From contig NZ_LT827015.1 in the NCBI RefSeq assembly GCF_900169075.1, forward strand, positions 1,178,001 through 1,242,000: DNA of 64,000 nucleotides. Reading direction: 5' to 3'. A program made the position numbers and the translations under genes. Numbering within the stretch: position 1 is the first letter of the stretch; each line of letters starts with the position of its first letter. Below are positions 44,821 through 53,399 of the stretch, piece after piece. Below the pieces are notes generated by a model, which was given only the letters and a program-made list of their open reading frames with translations, was not told where the DNA came from and did no database searches. Origin of the DNA: Chryseobacterium phocaeense (GTDB taxonomy: Bacteria; Bacteroidota; Bacteroidia; Flavobacteriales; Weeksellaceae).

Positions 44821-45396
44821 ATGTTACAAACAGAACATAATCTGTCAGATCAGTTTTTTGTGATCACCGGCGGTCCCGGTGCCGGTAAAACCACGCTGCT
44901 GAATGAGCTGGAAAGGAGTGGTTTTTTGACAGTTGATGAAGATGCAAGAAAAATCATCAAAGAACAGCTCATGATCAATGGTGACGGGCTTCCCTGGCAG
45001 AACAAGGAATATTATGCCCGGCTGATGTTTGAGGCTTCCGTGCATACCTATCAAAAAATCAAAGATAAAGCAGCCACCGGAATAGTTTTCTTTGACCGCG
45101 GACTGCCTGATACCATTTGTTACATGAATATGGAAAATATTCCGGTTTCAAAGGAAAAAGAAGAAAAGATCCGGGAAGTTATCTATAACAGAAATGTATT
45201 TATCCTTCCGCCATGGAAAGAGATTTATGAAAATGATACAGAACGGAAACAGGATTGGAATGAAGCAGTATTTACTTTTCAGGAAATGAAGAAAACCTAC
45301 CTCAGATATGGATACGAAGTTATTGAAGTCCCAAAAGGTAGTGTGCAGAACAGATGTACATTCGTACTGAAAAATATCAACCGGTTAAAAAATTGA
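44821..45396 (+). CDS. AAA-family ATPase / P-loop kinase-like protein
   Basis: The frame is open from 44749, but the ATG at 44821 gives a normal start and 191 residues. Walker A is FVITGGPGAGKTTLLNELE (K23, T24). A Walker B-like VFFDRGLPDT follows, and a lid-like NRNVFILPPWKEIY. This is the AAA_28/NadR-like small ATPase family, often nucleotide or small-molecule kinases. It is 4 bp before a DUF6624 gene, so the two form an operon. The substrate is unknown. Confidence 0.85.
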   Translation: MLQTEHNLSDQFFVITGGPGAGKTTLLNELERSGFLTVDEDARKIIKEQLMINGDGLPWQNKEYYARLMFEASVHTYQKIKDKAATGIVFFDRGLPDTICYMNMENIPVSKEKEEKIREVIYNRNVFILPPWKEIYENDTERKQDWNEAVFTFQEMKKTYLRYGYEVIEVPKGSVQNRCTFVLKNINRLKN

Positions 45397-45400
45397 TAAA

Positions 45401-45973
45401 ATGAATGAACTATTTTCAAACCAGATCCTTGAATTGGCTGAAAAAGATCTTTCAGTACGGGAAAAGCTGGCTTCGGAGGGCCAACTTTCAGGCGGATATC
45501 ATCCTGAAATGGAGCAGGTTCATAAAGAAAATGCAGCTCAGCTCAGGGAAATCATTGAAAAAATAGGATTTCCTACCATTTCAAAAGTAGGAGCGGAAGC
45601 CAGCGATGCTGCATGGCTCATTATTCAGCATTCAATCGGCGAACCGGAATTTATGAAATGGTGCTGCCAGCTAATGATCGAAAACAGTGATGATATCAAG
45701 CCGTCCAATATCGCCTATCTGCATGACCGGATTCAGTTTTTCCAGGGGGAACCGCAACGGTATGGAACGCAGATGATGGCAGATGGACTCCCGTATCCGG
45801 TTGAAAATAAAAACAGATTGAACGCAGAACGGCGTAAAGTAAATCTTATGCCTTTTTCGCAGGAAAAAATCAATGCGATTCCTGATCCTGAAAATATCCC
45901 GGAAATAGACAGAAAAGATGCTGATTATACCGCATGGAGAATAAAAACAGGATGGCTCCCTGATTTTGAGTGA
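45401..45973 (+). CDS. DUF6624 domain protein
   Basis: 190 residues, recognised as DUF6624 by its central motif AYLHDRIQFFQGEPQRYGTQ and the preceding ASDAAWLIIQHS. It is a cytoplasmic helical protein with no known reaction. It starts 4 bp after the small ATPase, which suggests a joint role. The last 40 residues contain NAIPDPENIPEIDRKDADY. No signal peptide. Confidence 0.85.
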   Translation: MNELFSNQILELAEKDLSVREKLASEGQLSGGYHPEMEQVHKENAAQLREIIEKIGFPTISKVGAEASDAAWLIIQHSIGEPEFMKWCCQLMIENSDDIKPSNIAYLHDRIQFFQGEPQRYGTQMMADGLPYPVENKNRLNAERRKVNLMPFSQEKINAIPDPENIPEIDRKDADYTAWRIKTGWLPDFE

Positions 45974-46044
45974 TGATTTAATTTCCGAAAAATTCACCAT
46001 TTATATATCCGTCATTTTATGCATATTTGTATAAAAACAAACCA

Positions 46045-46392
46045 ATGATCTTAAAAATTATCAATGCCATACTCATCTTTGCCGCCGTTTTTATGGGAAT
46101 TAAGCAGGGACTGGCGATGTTTACAGGAAAGCCTGAAATGGCTGCCTTACTTGGAAAATGGGGGTTCGACAAGACTGGGCTGATGATCAGCGGGGCCATA
46201 ACGATGATAGCCGCTGTAATGATCTTATTCCCTAAAACATTTGTCTGGGGAAATTTTCTCATGGCCGCAGGCATATTGCTGATCATATGCTTTCACCTCC
46301 AGGACCGGGATTTTAAAGGCGTAATGATTGAACTGCCGTTTTTGCTTCTCAACCTGCTCATTATTTTTCTACAGCATCCTTTAAAACAATAA
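46045..46392 (+). CDS. Small four-helix membrane protein (DoxX-like)
   Basis: From the ATG at 46045 (the frame opens at 46027), 115 residues. Four hydrophobic helices are seen: ILKIINAILIFAAVFMGIKQG, MISGAITMIAAVMILFP, FLMAAGILLIICFHL and a last one near LPFLLLNLLIIFL. GFDKTGLMISGA between helices 1 and 2 resembles DoxX-like proteins. Inner-membrane location; function unknown. A lipoprotein gene starts 2 bp after its stop. Confidence 0.78.
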   Translation: MILKIINAILIFAAVFMGIKQGLAMFTGKPEMAALLGKWGFDKTGLMISGAITMIAAVMILFPKTFVWGNFLMAAGILLIICFHLQDRDFKGVMIELPFLLLNLLIIFLQHPLKQ

Positions 46393-46394
46393 GT

Positions 46395-46826
46395 ATGAAA
46401 AAACATCTTCTACTCACAGCCGTATTATGCCTGTCATGTATGGCATGCGGCCAGAAAACCCCTGAAAAAGGCACTCAAAAGACAAATACAACACAAAGAC
46501 AAAAGAATATGGACCTATCAAAAATAACAGATGAAACCGTAAGAAATGCTGTACAGGCGTTGCAGGATGGTAACCAGAGCTGGTATAGCTTTTTTACAGA
46601 CAATCCGGCAATGACAGACGATGGTAATACCGTAGATTTTAAATCTTTCTTTGCCAATGCCCTTGGAAAAGAAAAATTTCTCACCATTGACAGGGTGGGA
46701 GATGATGGAAAAGAAATTTATGGAAACTTTCAGGTAGGGAAGTGGGGCACATTTCCGGTATTTTTCCGCTTCCACAAAAATAATGAAGGAAAATTTGCCC
46801 GATTGGATATAGGCCAGGCAAAATAA
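46395..46826 (+). CDS. Lipoprotein of unknown function (NTF2-like appearance)
   Basis: 143 residues. The lipoprotein signal KKHLLLTAVLCLSCMAC puts the Cys near residue 18. A Thr/Gln-rich linker is followed by a domain with VRNAVQALQDGNQSWYSFF and FRFHKNNEGKFARLDIG, similar in outline to SnoaL/NTF2-like folds. It is co-transcribed with the membrane protein before it (2-bp gap). The role is unknown. Confidence 0.78.
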   Translation: MKKHLLLTAVLCLSCMACGQKTPEKGTQKTNTTQRQKNMDLSKITDETVRNAVQALQDGNQSWYSFFTDNPAMTDDGNTVDFKSFFANALGKEKFLTIDRVGDDGKEIYGNFQVGKWGTFPVFFRFHKNNEGKFARLDIGQAK

Positions 46827-46954
46827 GCGGGATTCTTTGGATCTTATTCTGTTCCAGGCTTTTCAAAGTCCCTTTTCAACTGTAAATTCCTGATGAGCAA
46901 AAACCGGTTCATGCAGCATTTAAATGTTTTTTAATCATGGGCTGAAAAAATATT

Positions 46955-46984
46955 TTGTCAGTTTCAAAAAACTTTATATATTTG
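46955..46984 (+). promoter_or_regulatory. Promoter of tRNA-Ser
   Basis: TTG (46955-46957), a 19-nt spacer and TATATTTG (46977-46984) match the Bacteroidota consensus exactly. The start point would be ~25 bases before the mature tRNA. Confidence 0.85.
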
Positions 46985-47017
46985 CACCACTGAAAACGAC
47001 GGTACAGCCGTTATTCA

Positions 47018-47102
47018 GGAGAGTTGGCAGAGTGGTCGATTGCGGCAGTCTTGAAAACTGTTGACTGTAACAGGTCCGGGGGTTCGAATCCCTCACTCTC
47101 CG
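47018..47102 (+). tRNA. tRNA-Ser(TGA)
   Basis: 85 bases with a 7-bp acceptor stem (GGAGAGT / ACTCTCC), discriminator G, the long variable arm of class II tRNAs and the T-loop GTTCGAATC. The anticodon loop CTTGAAA reads TGA, so it decodes UCA/UCN serine codons. CCA is not encoded. A Bacteroidota promoter precedes it and a terminator follows at once. Confidence 0.95.
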
Positions 47103-47114
47103 CTGATTATAAGA

Positions 47115-47146
47115 AAAGCCTACTGATTACCAGTAGGCTTTTTTTA
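47115..47146 (+). terminator. Terminator of tRNA-Ser
   Basis: AAAGCCTACTG and CAGTAGGCTTT form an 11-bp stem with loop ATTAC, followed by a T-run. Confidence 0.88.
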
Positions 47147-47265
47147 TCATATTATCCTTTCTTTATTTCATTCTGTAAATTTATCCTTCTTGAAATTATT
47201 AAATGTATTCACACGGAGAATTTCAGTTACCGAAAAGAAAGTCCTCTTAATACTTCAAATATTAG

Positions 47266-48354
47266 TTATTTATTCTGCTTCCATTGCCTGTATTTTTCCG
47301 GGATCATCGGGGTGCCCTTTGGAAAATAAGTCCCGTTAAAGTCAAAATAAAAAAAGCTTCCGCTTTGGGCATGTCTTATCTGAAGAAGAGCTTTTAAGTT
47401 TTTTGAAGTACTGATGTACCGGTAATCAAACTTGTCATTGCCCAGGACAGGAGTGGAGTTCTTCTGAGTGTTTACCAATATGAGCTGACCGGGCTGATTA
47501 TCAGAAGGGATCAGGCTGAATTCCTGGTTCAAAACCACTGTTTTTTGATCTGATCTGATTATCTGATTCTTTAAGCTGGGAGGTTCCATCATTCCTCCTC
47601 TGAATTGGATCTCCGTTTTGAACAGCCTGGAAACAGAAGCCTGGCGATAAGGACTATCGCCTATTTTCTTAAAATTAAGATCATAGAGTTCCACAGTTTT
47701 ATCGGATTGCGGGATACCATATTGCTGGCCAAATTCGCGTTGTCTGGCCGTTTCGTCTCCCAGGGCAAATCCAATAAGGGTAGGAGGAGCATCTTTGTTG
47801 GTGCGGAATAACAGATCAAAGCTTTTGAAAGAAGGCAGACCTTTTACCGGGGAAAAATTCCGGTTAACATCAAGAATATCATAGGTGTTGTCATTCTTTA
47901 ATGCCCAGATAAACTGCTTATCATTTAAAAACTCATTATCCCATGAATGAGCATTAGGCTCTATTTTAAGATAATGTTCTTTAAGCATAATAACAGGCTT
48001 TCCGGCGGCGAATAATGCAGAACTTCCTTCGAGTTTGAAATGATAATAGTTGTCATTTCCTATTTTTAAAGGACCGCAGTCGGTATCCAGTTTTCCGGAT
48101 AGGATTTCTTTTCCGGATAAGGCATCCATCACAAAATCCGAGTCTTCATTTTTATTGATGATATAAGCCTGAAAATCACCTGCCAGGTAATAATTTCCAA
48201 AATCATTTAAATAGCCCGGTTCCTTGTATTCAGTTCCTGATACATTCATGATACCGGTTTCACCACCAAACTTAAAAGGTACATATTGAGGATGATGCTG
48301 GGCATGCATAGTTACAAAAAGAAAAAAGGCATAAAAGGAAAAGAAATATTTCAT
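47266..48354 (-). CDS. Secreted protein of unknown function
   Basis: 362 residues. A signal peptide (KYFFSFYAFFLFVTMHAQ) leads into HHPQYVPFKFGGETGIMNVSG. The rest looks like repeated beta-strand units with short aromatic turns (EPGYLNDFGNYYLAGDFQAY; KNDNTYDILDVNRNFSPV), loosely like WG- or propeller-repeat proteins, but no family could be assigned. No sorting tail. It is monocistronic; the LuxR fragment lies just upstream on the same strand. Confidence 0.78.
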   Translation of the reverse strand: MKYFFSFYAFFLFVTMHAQHHPQYVPFKFGGETGIMNVSGTEYKEPGYLNDFGNYYLAGDFQAYIINKNEDSDFVMDALSGKEILSGKLDTDCGPLKIGNDNYYHFKLEGSSALFAAGKPVIMLKEHYLKIEPNAHSWDNEFLNDKQFIWALKNDNTYDILDVNRNFSPVKGLPSFKSFDLLFRTNKDAPPTLIGFALGDETARQREFGQQYGIPQSDKTVELYDLNFKKIGDSPYRQASVSRLFKTEIQFRGGMMEPPSLKNQIIRSDQKTVVLNQEFSLIPSDNQPGQLILVNTQKNSTPVLGNDKFDYRYISTSKNLKALLQIRHAQSGSFFYFDFNGTYFPKGTPMIPEKYRQWKQNK

Positions 48355-48444
48355 TTTGGATTTATATTTTGAACCTCAGTAGATTATTGAGGTGTATGGT
48401 TCAAATGTACGTAAATCCCGGTAAATGGAATAGTTTTTATTGTC

Positions 48445-48612
48445 TTAAAGCACAAGTAGGCTGTGGTTCATGGTATAAGCTATCAGCTCGGCTGAAGTTT
48501 TGGTATTCGTTTTTTTCCTCAGGTTACGTTTATGATTTTCTACTGTATGGTAAGACAGGAAAAGTTTCCTGGCAATCTCCCGGTATTATCTCGGGGACAA
48601 AGTTATTAGCTT
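48445..48612 (-). pseudogene. Fragment of a LuxR-family response regulator (HTH only)
   Basis: Minus-strand translation reads ITLSPR, a TAA stop, then YREIARKLFLSYHTVENHKR and NLRKKTNTKTSAELIAYT before a stop at 48447-48445. This is the NarL/LuxR HTH, with the stop and a loss of ~10 residues between LSPR and YREIA. No receiver domain or start is found upstream, so this is a decayed gene. Confidence 0.75.
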
Positions 48613-48917
48613 AGATCATTAAAACATATAGCAGATATCTGTCATTTTTTGTTATTTCCAATAATTGGAGCTTAATTAAAGCAGGATTTATTTGTTATTA
48701 TTGATGCGAATTAGTCTGTTTATGCATGTTAAATATTCAACAATTGGTGAAAAAATGTGAATTTCATAATTTTGTTTTTAGTAACAGTGCAATGGATTAG
48801 GTATTGTTCAGAGAAGCACTTATCTCTGAAATACCGGATATTTCTTTTTCCAGTGAAAATAATAAAATCCCTGGAATCAAAGATTCCAGGGATTTTATTA
48901 TTGAATTAATGGTAGTG
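48613..48917. other. Intergenic region between LuxR fragment and leader peptide gene
   Basis: AT-rich. Holds the 18-bp perfect hairpin at 48861-48899 near its right edge. No other feature seen. Confidence 0.5.
48861..48899 (-). terminator. Strong terminator of the leader-peptide genes
   Basis: AATAAAATCCCTGGAATC and GATTCCAGGGATTTTATT pair perfectly over 18 bp with loop AAA, flanked by T-rich sequence on both strands. It sits just past the stop of the 48-residue peptide gene. Confidence 0.88.
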
Positions 48918-49064
48918 TTAACTCAATATCTCGCATGGCGCTATACAAATCACCCAGGGACATCTTTTTATCCCCGGAGGCGGGCAGCATGCTTCGGAGC
49001 AGCTTAGTGCTCCGCCGTTAATACTCTTTAGCTGGTCTCTTGAAATTTTTTTGTAATTTTTCAT
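48918..49064 (-). CDS. Double-glycine-leader Cys-rich peptide (bacteriocin-like) 1
   Basis: 48 residues. The leader MKNYKKISRDQLKSINGG ends in the GG cleavage site. The mature part, ALSCSEACCPPP then GIKRCPWVICIAPC and EILS, has six cysteines. LKSINGG and an MKNxKK start are the hallmark of the Bacteroidota bacteriocin-like leader family. Export and cleavage would need a C39-peptidase ABC transporter, which is not in this window. The GG-site DNA (49015-49033) is identical over 19 bases to that of peptide 3. Confidence 0.85.
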   Translation of the reverse strand: MKNYKKISRDQLKSINGGALSCSEACCPPPGIKRCPWVICIAPCEILS

Positions 49065-49092
49065 AATAAAGTAATTTGGTTAAACTTCAGAT

Positions 49093-49236
49093 TTAAGGTT
49101 GGTTTCCGCCTCCGCATCCATCATAGGGCATGCATTGCCATTTACCACCGATTAAGCAGATCTGGCCACCAGGGCAGTTAATCCCCCCTTTAATGGTTTT
49201 CAATTCCTCTCTTTTGATTTTTTTTAAATTTTTCAT
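49093..49236 (-). CDS. Double-glycine-leader Cys-rich peptide (bacteriocin-like) 2
   Basis: 47 residues. The leader MKNLKKIKREELKTIKGG is followed by INCPGGQICLIGGKWQC and MPYDGCGGG, with four cysteines and many glycines. The start and leader match peptide 1, 28 bp downstream on the same strand, so the two are probably co-transcribed. The product may be a secreted peptide with antimicrobial or signalling use; activity is unproven. Confidence 0.82.
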   Translation of the reverse strand: MKNLKKIKREELKTIKGGINCPGGQICLIGGKWQCMPYDGCGGGNQP

Positions 49237-49899
49237 AAAAATTAAGTTTGGTTGTATTCGAAATTAATCAAATTTTATTAAATGGATAAATTATTCCAAA
49301 ATATATTTTATGAACAGGTGTCAGTATTGGAAAAACAGAGATTCCGGAACATGTTCTTTTAGTAAATATGATTAGCAGGAGAATTTAAAGTTATCTGTTA
49401 TTGTATATCTGTATAAATATTTCCGGTGCTGGAAAAATGAAATAAACAAAGAAAAAGACAGATAGAATTTTTGGATTCAAAGGATTTCTATTAATGATAA
49501 ATAAATTATGTAAATAATTTTCTATCTGTAAATGAAAAATGATCTATTTTTAAATGGTATTTTTAAATAATATTCATTTTGTTTTAAAAATTAATATAAA
49601 ATTCACCTGACATGAATACAATTTTACAGTATTCTGAGAATCTGTTCTGTTTTATGCCTAACTTTATAGGTGTATAAAGTCAATTTTAAAGTTTTTGTAA
49701 GCATTTTGATGAAAAGATAAATTTAATGACTTGCTTTTTATCAGACATTTACTGGCATAACAAGACAAAAATTACTTTAACTTTGCGAATTGAATGGGAG
49801 ACTGCAATTCCCGGATTTCCGGGTATTCTGTGTACCGTTAAAAACTAAAAACCGGAGAGACTTAAATAATCAGAAAATTAATTTATTTGACAGACCCTT
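49237..49899. other. Intergenic region upstream of the histidine kinase gene
   Basis: ~660 bases, very AT-rich in the middle. Near the kinase start it has TAACTTTG (49778-49785), a -7-like word without a clear -33, and a small CCCGG/CCGGG hairpin (49810-49823). It should also hold the minus-strand promoter for the leader peptides. No gene seen. Confidence 0.55.
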
Positions 49900-51639
49900 A
49901 TGAAAGATAAATTCTTGGATTTTAAATGGAGAAAAATCGTTCATTATTCATTGATCATATGTATTTTATTGATACAGGTCATTATTGCTGTATTTTTTTA
50001 TAATGAATTTGTCAATGAAAAGAAACTGAATTTTATTAAAAAGCAACTGGAGGAAAGCCGGGTGCTGGGCGATCTCACTGATGATTCCAGGACGGATTTT
50101 ATGGAAGCCCAGAAGTACCTTCAGAAATATATGGTCAGCCAGGATGATAAGGATCTGAAATTATACTTCGAATCCCTCAAAAAGCTTAAAGGGAACTTTG
50201 ACAAAATAGACAGCTACGAAAAGCTCAGCCCGAAGCTGAGAAATACCCTTATTCAGCGTAAAAAAGATACCCTTCAGGTTAACAAGCTGAAAACATTAAT
50301 AGATTCAGCCTCTCAGCTTTCTGCCAGTAAGGCTCCCAAAATCGAGCAGCAGCCTTATGAGCCGAAAAAGTTTAAGAATAACTTCGAAAACATGGATATA
50401 CAAACCCGTACCTTTACGGATACCATCAAAAAGAAAGGGTTTATGGGGCGTCTGAGAGATGCCATATCCGGTAAGGTGAATGTACAGAAAGAAAGCACGG
50501 TCATCACATTAACCAATAATAAAACGATAGACATTTCCAATGTAAAATCTGAAATGGATAATGCCATAAAATCGATGGACAAACATTATGCTGAAGAAGT
50601 AAAAAAGGTTCAGAAGAATGCGGAGAGGAATGCTGAAAAGAATCAGCGGGATAATGCCCATTTTTATGGTAATTTCAGTAAGCTTTTGGTATACAGCAAC
50701 GGACTGATCAATGTGTATGAAAATGCCATTAAAGATTTTAAATCGCAGCTGGAAAAAGAATACAACGAGCAGAATTCAAATAATAATAAAATCAGAACCA
50801 ACCTGGTATTAGGATTAATGATTCTGATGTTCATTGTCTCCATCCTTATTATGTATTTAACGAGGCTGGCCTTTATTTATGAGCGTAGATTGAATGCAGC
50901 CAATAACGAGATCAAAAAGAGTCTTAATTTCAAGAACAGGATTCTCGGAATGCTGAGCCACGAGCTGATGTCTCCCCTGAAGATTGTCAATATTTTTATT
51001 GATAAGATCAACAGGACCACGAAAGATGAAGCAATAAAAGATTATCTGAAATCGATAAAATTCACCAACAGTACTTTACTCATCCAATCTAACCAGATTC
51101 TGGATTACACAAAAAACCAGGAAGCCCCGAAAAAGCTGATTAATTTTGTCTTTAACCTTAAAGATGAGCTTCATTCCATTGTAACTGCCATTACACCTTA
51201 TATAGAAACCAGGAATAATAAATTAGTGGTTACAGACAAAATTCCTGCAGATGCTATTGTGAATGCAGACAAAATAAAGATCAACCAGGTATTCATGAAT
51301 ATCCTGGGAAATGCGAATAAGTTCACAGAAAACGGACAGATCATTCTTAGCATGCATACAGAGCCTGCCGGTGAAAATATGATCTCCCTGATCACCACAG
51401 TAAGTGATACCGGTATTGGCATTTCGGAATCGGACCTGAAGAATATTTTTGAACCGTATTACCAGGGAACAGCTTCAGATAAAATGGATAATTTCGGAGC
51501 CGGTTTAGGGCTTAATTTATGTAAAGAGATTATAGAACTTTTCGATGGAGAAATAAACGTTGACAGCGAGCAGTACAAGGGAACAAAAGTAACATTCAGA
51601 ATCAATTTAAATATCAATAGCAATGGAGGAGCCAACTGA
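49900..51639 (+). CDS. Sensor histidine kinase
   Basis: 579 residues. TM1 is at ~17-35, and a ~270-residue helical, coiled-coil extracytoplasmic domain follows, with TM2 at ~305-325. HisKA holds FKNRILGMLSHELMSPLKIV with His354 as phospho-acceptor. The HATPase domain shows the N box (NILGNANKF), the G1 box (SDTGIG) and the G2 box (NFGAGLGLNL). It phosphorylates the response regulator whose gene overlaps its 3' end by 17 bp. The lack of a PAS domain and the long sensor region suggest a peptide, protein or surface signal (inference). Confidence 0.93.
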   Translation: MKDKFLDFKWRKIVHYSLIICILLIQVIIAVFFYNEFVNEKKLNFIKKQLEESRVLGDLTDDSRTDFMEAQKYLQKYMVSQDDKDLKLYFESLKKLKGNFDKIDSYEKLSPKLRNTLIQRKKDTLQVNKLKTLIDSASQLSASKAPKIEQQPYEPKKFKNNFENMDIQTRTFTDTIKKKGFMGRLRDAISGKVNVQKESTVITLTNNKTIDISNVKSEMDNAIKSMDKHYAEEVKKVQKNAERNAEKNQRDNAHFYGNFSKLLVYSNGLINVYENAIKDFKSQLEKEYNEQNSNNNKIRTNLVLGLMILMFIVSILIMYLTRLAFIYERRLNAANNEIKKSLNFKNRILGMLSHELMSPLKIVNIFIDKINRTTKDEAIKDYLKSIKFTNSTLLIQSNQILDYTKNQEAPKKLINFVFNLKDELHSIVTAITPYIETRNNKLVVTDKIPADAIVNADKIKINQVFMNILGNANKFTENGQIILSMHTEPAGENMISLITTVSDTGIGISESDLKNIFEPYYQGTASDKMDNFGAGLGLNLCKEIIELFDGEINVDSEQYKGTKVTFRINLNINSNGGAN

Positions 51640-52276
51640 AAATAAAGAGATCATATTTCTTTTAGCAGATGATCACAGTATCGTGCGTCAGGGAATGGAA
51701 ATTCTTATAGATGAGGTTCTTCCTGATGCTGTGGTTTACCAGACCTCTTCCTTGCAGCAGATCATTGGAATGGTACAGGAGAAAGGAGTAGAAGTAGCAA
51801 TCATTGATGCTCATTTCCCGGATGGAAACAGCCTGAACACGGTATCACAGCTGAAAAATGAACATCCGGATATTAAAATCCTTATTTTCAGCGGTCTTGA
51901 AGAAGAACTCCATGCCCTTAAATTTATTAAGGCCGGAGCCAACGGCTATCTGAGCAAATTAAGCGAAGAGGAAGATGTCAGACAGGCAATTTCAGATATA
52001 GTTAACAAGGGAGAGTATTTTTCTGAAGTGGTCAGGAAATTACTGGTGGAACTTGTTTATAATCCGAATCTCATCAATCCTCTCAGTAGCTTAACTGCCA
52101 GGGAATTACAGATTGCCAGCATGTATGCAGAAGGACATGGGAACCTCGAAATTGCCAATGCGCTGGATATCAAGCAGAACACCGTAAGCACTATCAAGAA
52201 AAATATTTTTAATAAACTGAAAATAGATAATATTGTTGAGCTGATCGAACTGTTCAATACCCACCACAAACTCTAG
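51623..52276 (+). CDS. NarL/LuxR-family response regulator
   Basis: 217 residues. The receiver domain has the acidic pair D16/D17 (LLADDHSIVRQGME), phospho-acceptor D62 (VAIIDAHFPDG) and a Lys near ~110. The LuxR HTH follows (LTARELQIASMYAEGHGNLEIA, NTVSTIKKNIFNKL). It starts 17 bp inside the kinase gene, so translation is coupled. Targets are unknown; the Cys-rich peptide genes on both sides are candidates. Confidence 0.94.
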   Translation: MEEPTENKEIIFLLADDHSIVRQGMEILIDEVLPDAVVYQTSSLQQIIGMVQEKGVEVAIIDAHFPDGNSLNTVSQLKNEHPDIKILIFSGLEEELHALKFIKAGANGYLSKLSEEEDVRQAISDIVNKGEYFSEVVRKLLVELVYNPNLINPLSSLTARELQIASMYAEGHGNLEIANALDIKQNTVSTIKKNIFNKLKIDNIVELIELFNTHHKL

Positions 52277-52282
52277 GATTTC

Positions 52283-52304
52283 TAAAGCCTTGCTTTATTT
52301 TTTT
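52283..52304 (+). terminator. Terminator of the two-component operon
   Basis: TAAAGC and GCTTTA pair with loop CTT, followed by seven Ts; it starts 7 bp past the regulator stop. Confidence 0.75.
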
Positions 52305-52623
52305 CATTCTGGAAATGCACATTCGATAAACATCTATTCTTTTCTCGATATATATCGATGCCTTTTATGAGGCACGTGATCTTCGAATGTCGTTACTTTG
52401 TACCAGTAAAATTAACCAAGCGAAAGAGTAAGGATCGGTTGAAATTTCTTCTAGTTTTTTCAAATTTGATGCAAAGTGGTTAATCGTTACGATTCTAAAA
52501 ACATAAACTAGTGATGAAATTAATATAGTGTATGCATAACCTTAGAACAGACTTCTTGAAAACCTTATAAAAAAACACAAACTATATAAAGAAGTTAATT
52601 GGCCTTTAGGTTATTTAATACAG

Positions 52624-52654
52624 AAAAAAAGGAGGCTCCCCGCCTCCTTTTTTG
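52624..52654 (-). terminator. Terminator facing the leader peptide 3 gene
   Basis: AAAAAAGGAGGC and GCCTCCTTTTTT form a strong stem with loop TCCCC. A T-run follows on both strands. Confidence 0.85.
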
Positions 52655-52743
52655 TTTTAACAGCAATCCGACGGGTATACTGATAACAATTATTGAATCA
52701 TTTCTTTTCTTAAAAATAAAATGGACGTGAGTCTGATTCTTTC

Positions 52744-52989
52744 CTAAGGATGGATTACCACAGGGGTTCCACCGCAAAAGGAATCACAAAGTTCATACGG
52801 AGCAGGTCCCATCGGTTCATCGGTCTGTGCCTGGTAATATCCCAGACAGCAGTTGTAGCACGTGGAAAATTCGGCACTTCCCCAGCTATCGCAGGCTCCT
52901 GCGGCAACTCCTCCGTTAATACTCTTTAGCTTTGATCTGTCTAAAGCTTGCGCACCATTGGCATTTAATTTTAATTTGAGATTTTTCAT
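52744..52989 (-). CDS. Double-glycine-leader Cys-rich peptide (bacteriocin-like) 3
   Basis: 81 residues from the ATG at 52989 (the frame opens at 53007). Its leader is longer: KNLKLKLNANGAQAL, then DRSKLKSINGG. The mature part (VAAGACDSWGSAEFSTC, YNCCLGYYQAQ, LCDSFCGGTPV) has six cysteines. The GG-site DNA is identical over 19 bases to that of peptide 1. It lies downstream of, and converges on, the two-component operon; export machinery is not in the window. Confidence 0.82.
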   Translation of the reverse strand: MKNLKLKLNANGAQALDRSKLKSINGGVAAGACDSWGSAEFSTCYNCCLGYYQAQTDEPMGPAPYELCDSFCGGTPVVIHP

Positions 52990-53093
52990 TGTAAGGGTTT
53001 TAGTCACTCAAATATAATAATTAATTTCAATATCTGGTGAAAAATTATATTTTAATATGCTGGATTATAATAAGTTAATGTGTATTTTTAGAC

Positions 53094-53399
53094 TTATTTT
53101 CCGGAAACCTGCTTCAGCTCGATCAGCTGGATAGGTTCAGCCATCAGCTCGTTCATTTGCCCGGCAAAATTTTTAAAATGTGGAGTTTGGATATGGTATT
53201 CAAATGCAGCCTTATCCTGAAACGCTTCATGCATATAAAAAGTACCTGTATTATTTTTGTCCTCGAAAAGAATGTAATAAAGACATCCCGTCTCACTGCG
53301 TGTAGGATTGATAAGTTGTAACAGAGCTTCTTGTAAGGCCGCTCTCTTTCCTTCTTTAGCTTTTAAAACAGCAATGGATATAAATTGTTCGTTGTTCAT
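53094..53399 (-). CDS. Antibiotic-biosynthesis-monooxygenase (ABM, YgiN-like) protein
   Basis: 101 residues with the ferredoxin-like dimeric ABM fold: FISIAVLKAKEGKRAALQEA, SETGCLYYILFEDKNN, FYMHEAFQDKAAFEYHIQTP. Family members oxidise quinol or polyketide substrates without cofactors, but many have unknown roles. No signal peptide. Follows a repeat-containing gap after the secreted cupin gene. Confidence 0.9.
   Translation of the reverse strand: MNNEQFISIAVLKAKEGKRAALQEALLQLINPTRSETGCLYYILFEDKNNTGTFYMHEAFQDKAAFEYHIQTPHFKNFAGQMNELMAEPIQLIELKQVSGK

Larger units (their letters stand above)
52277..52743. other. Intergenic region between response regulator and leader peptide 3
   Basis: Holds two terminators (52283-52304 and 52624-52654). 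The middle part is AT-rich and shows no gene. Converging transcription ends here. Confidence 0.55.

Noticed and set aside
48369..48614. Plus-strand 81-codon frame
   Set aside because: It is the shadow of the minus-strand LuxR HTH fragment, which has clear family similarity.
48804..49007. Plus-strand 67-codon frame
   Set aside because: It lies opposite the GG-leader peptide 1 gene and across the terminator hairpin; no family resemblance.
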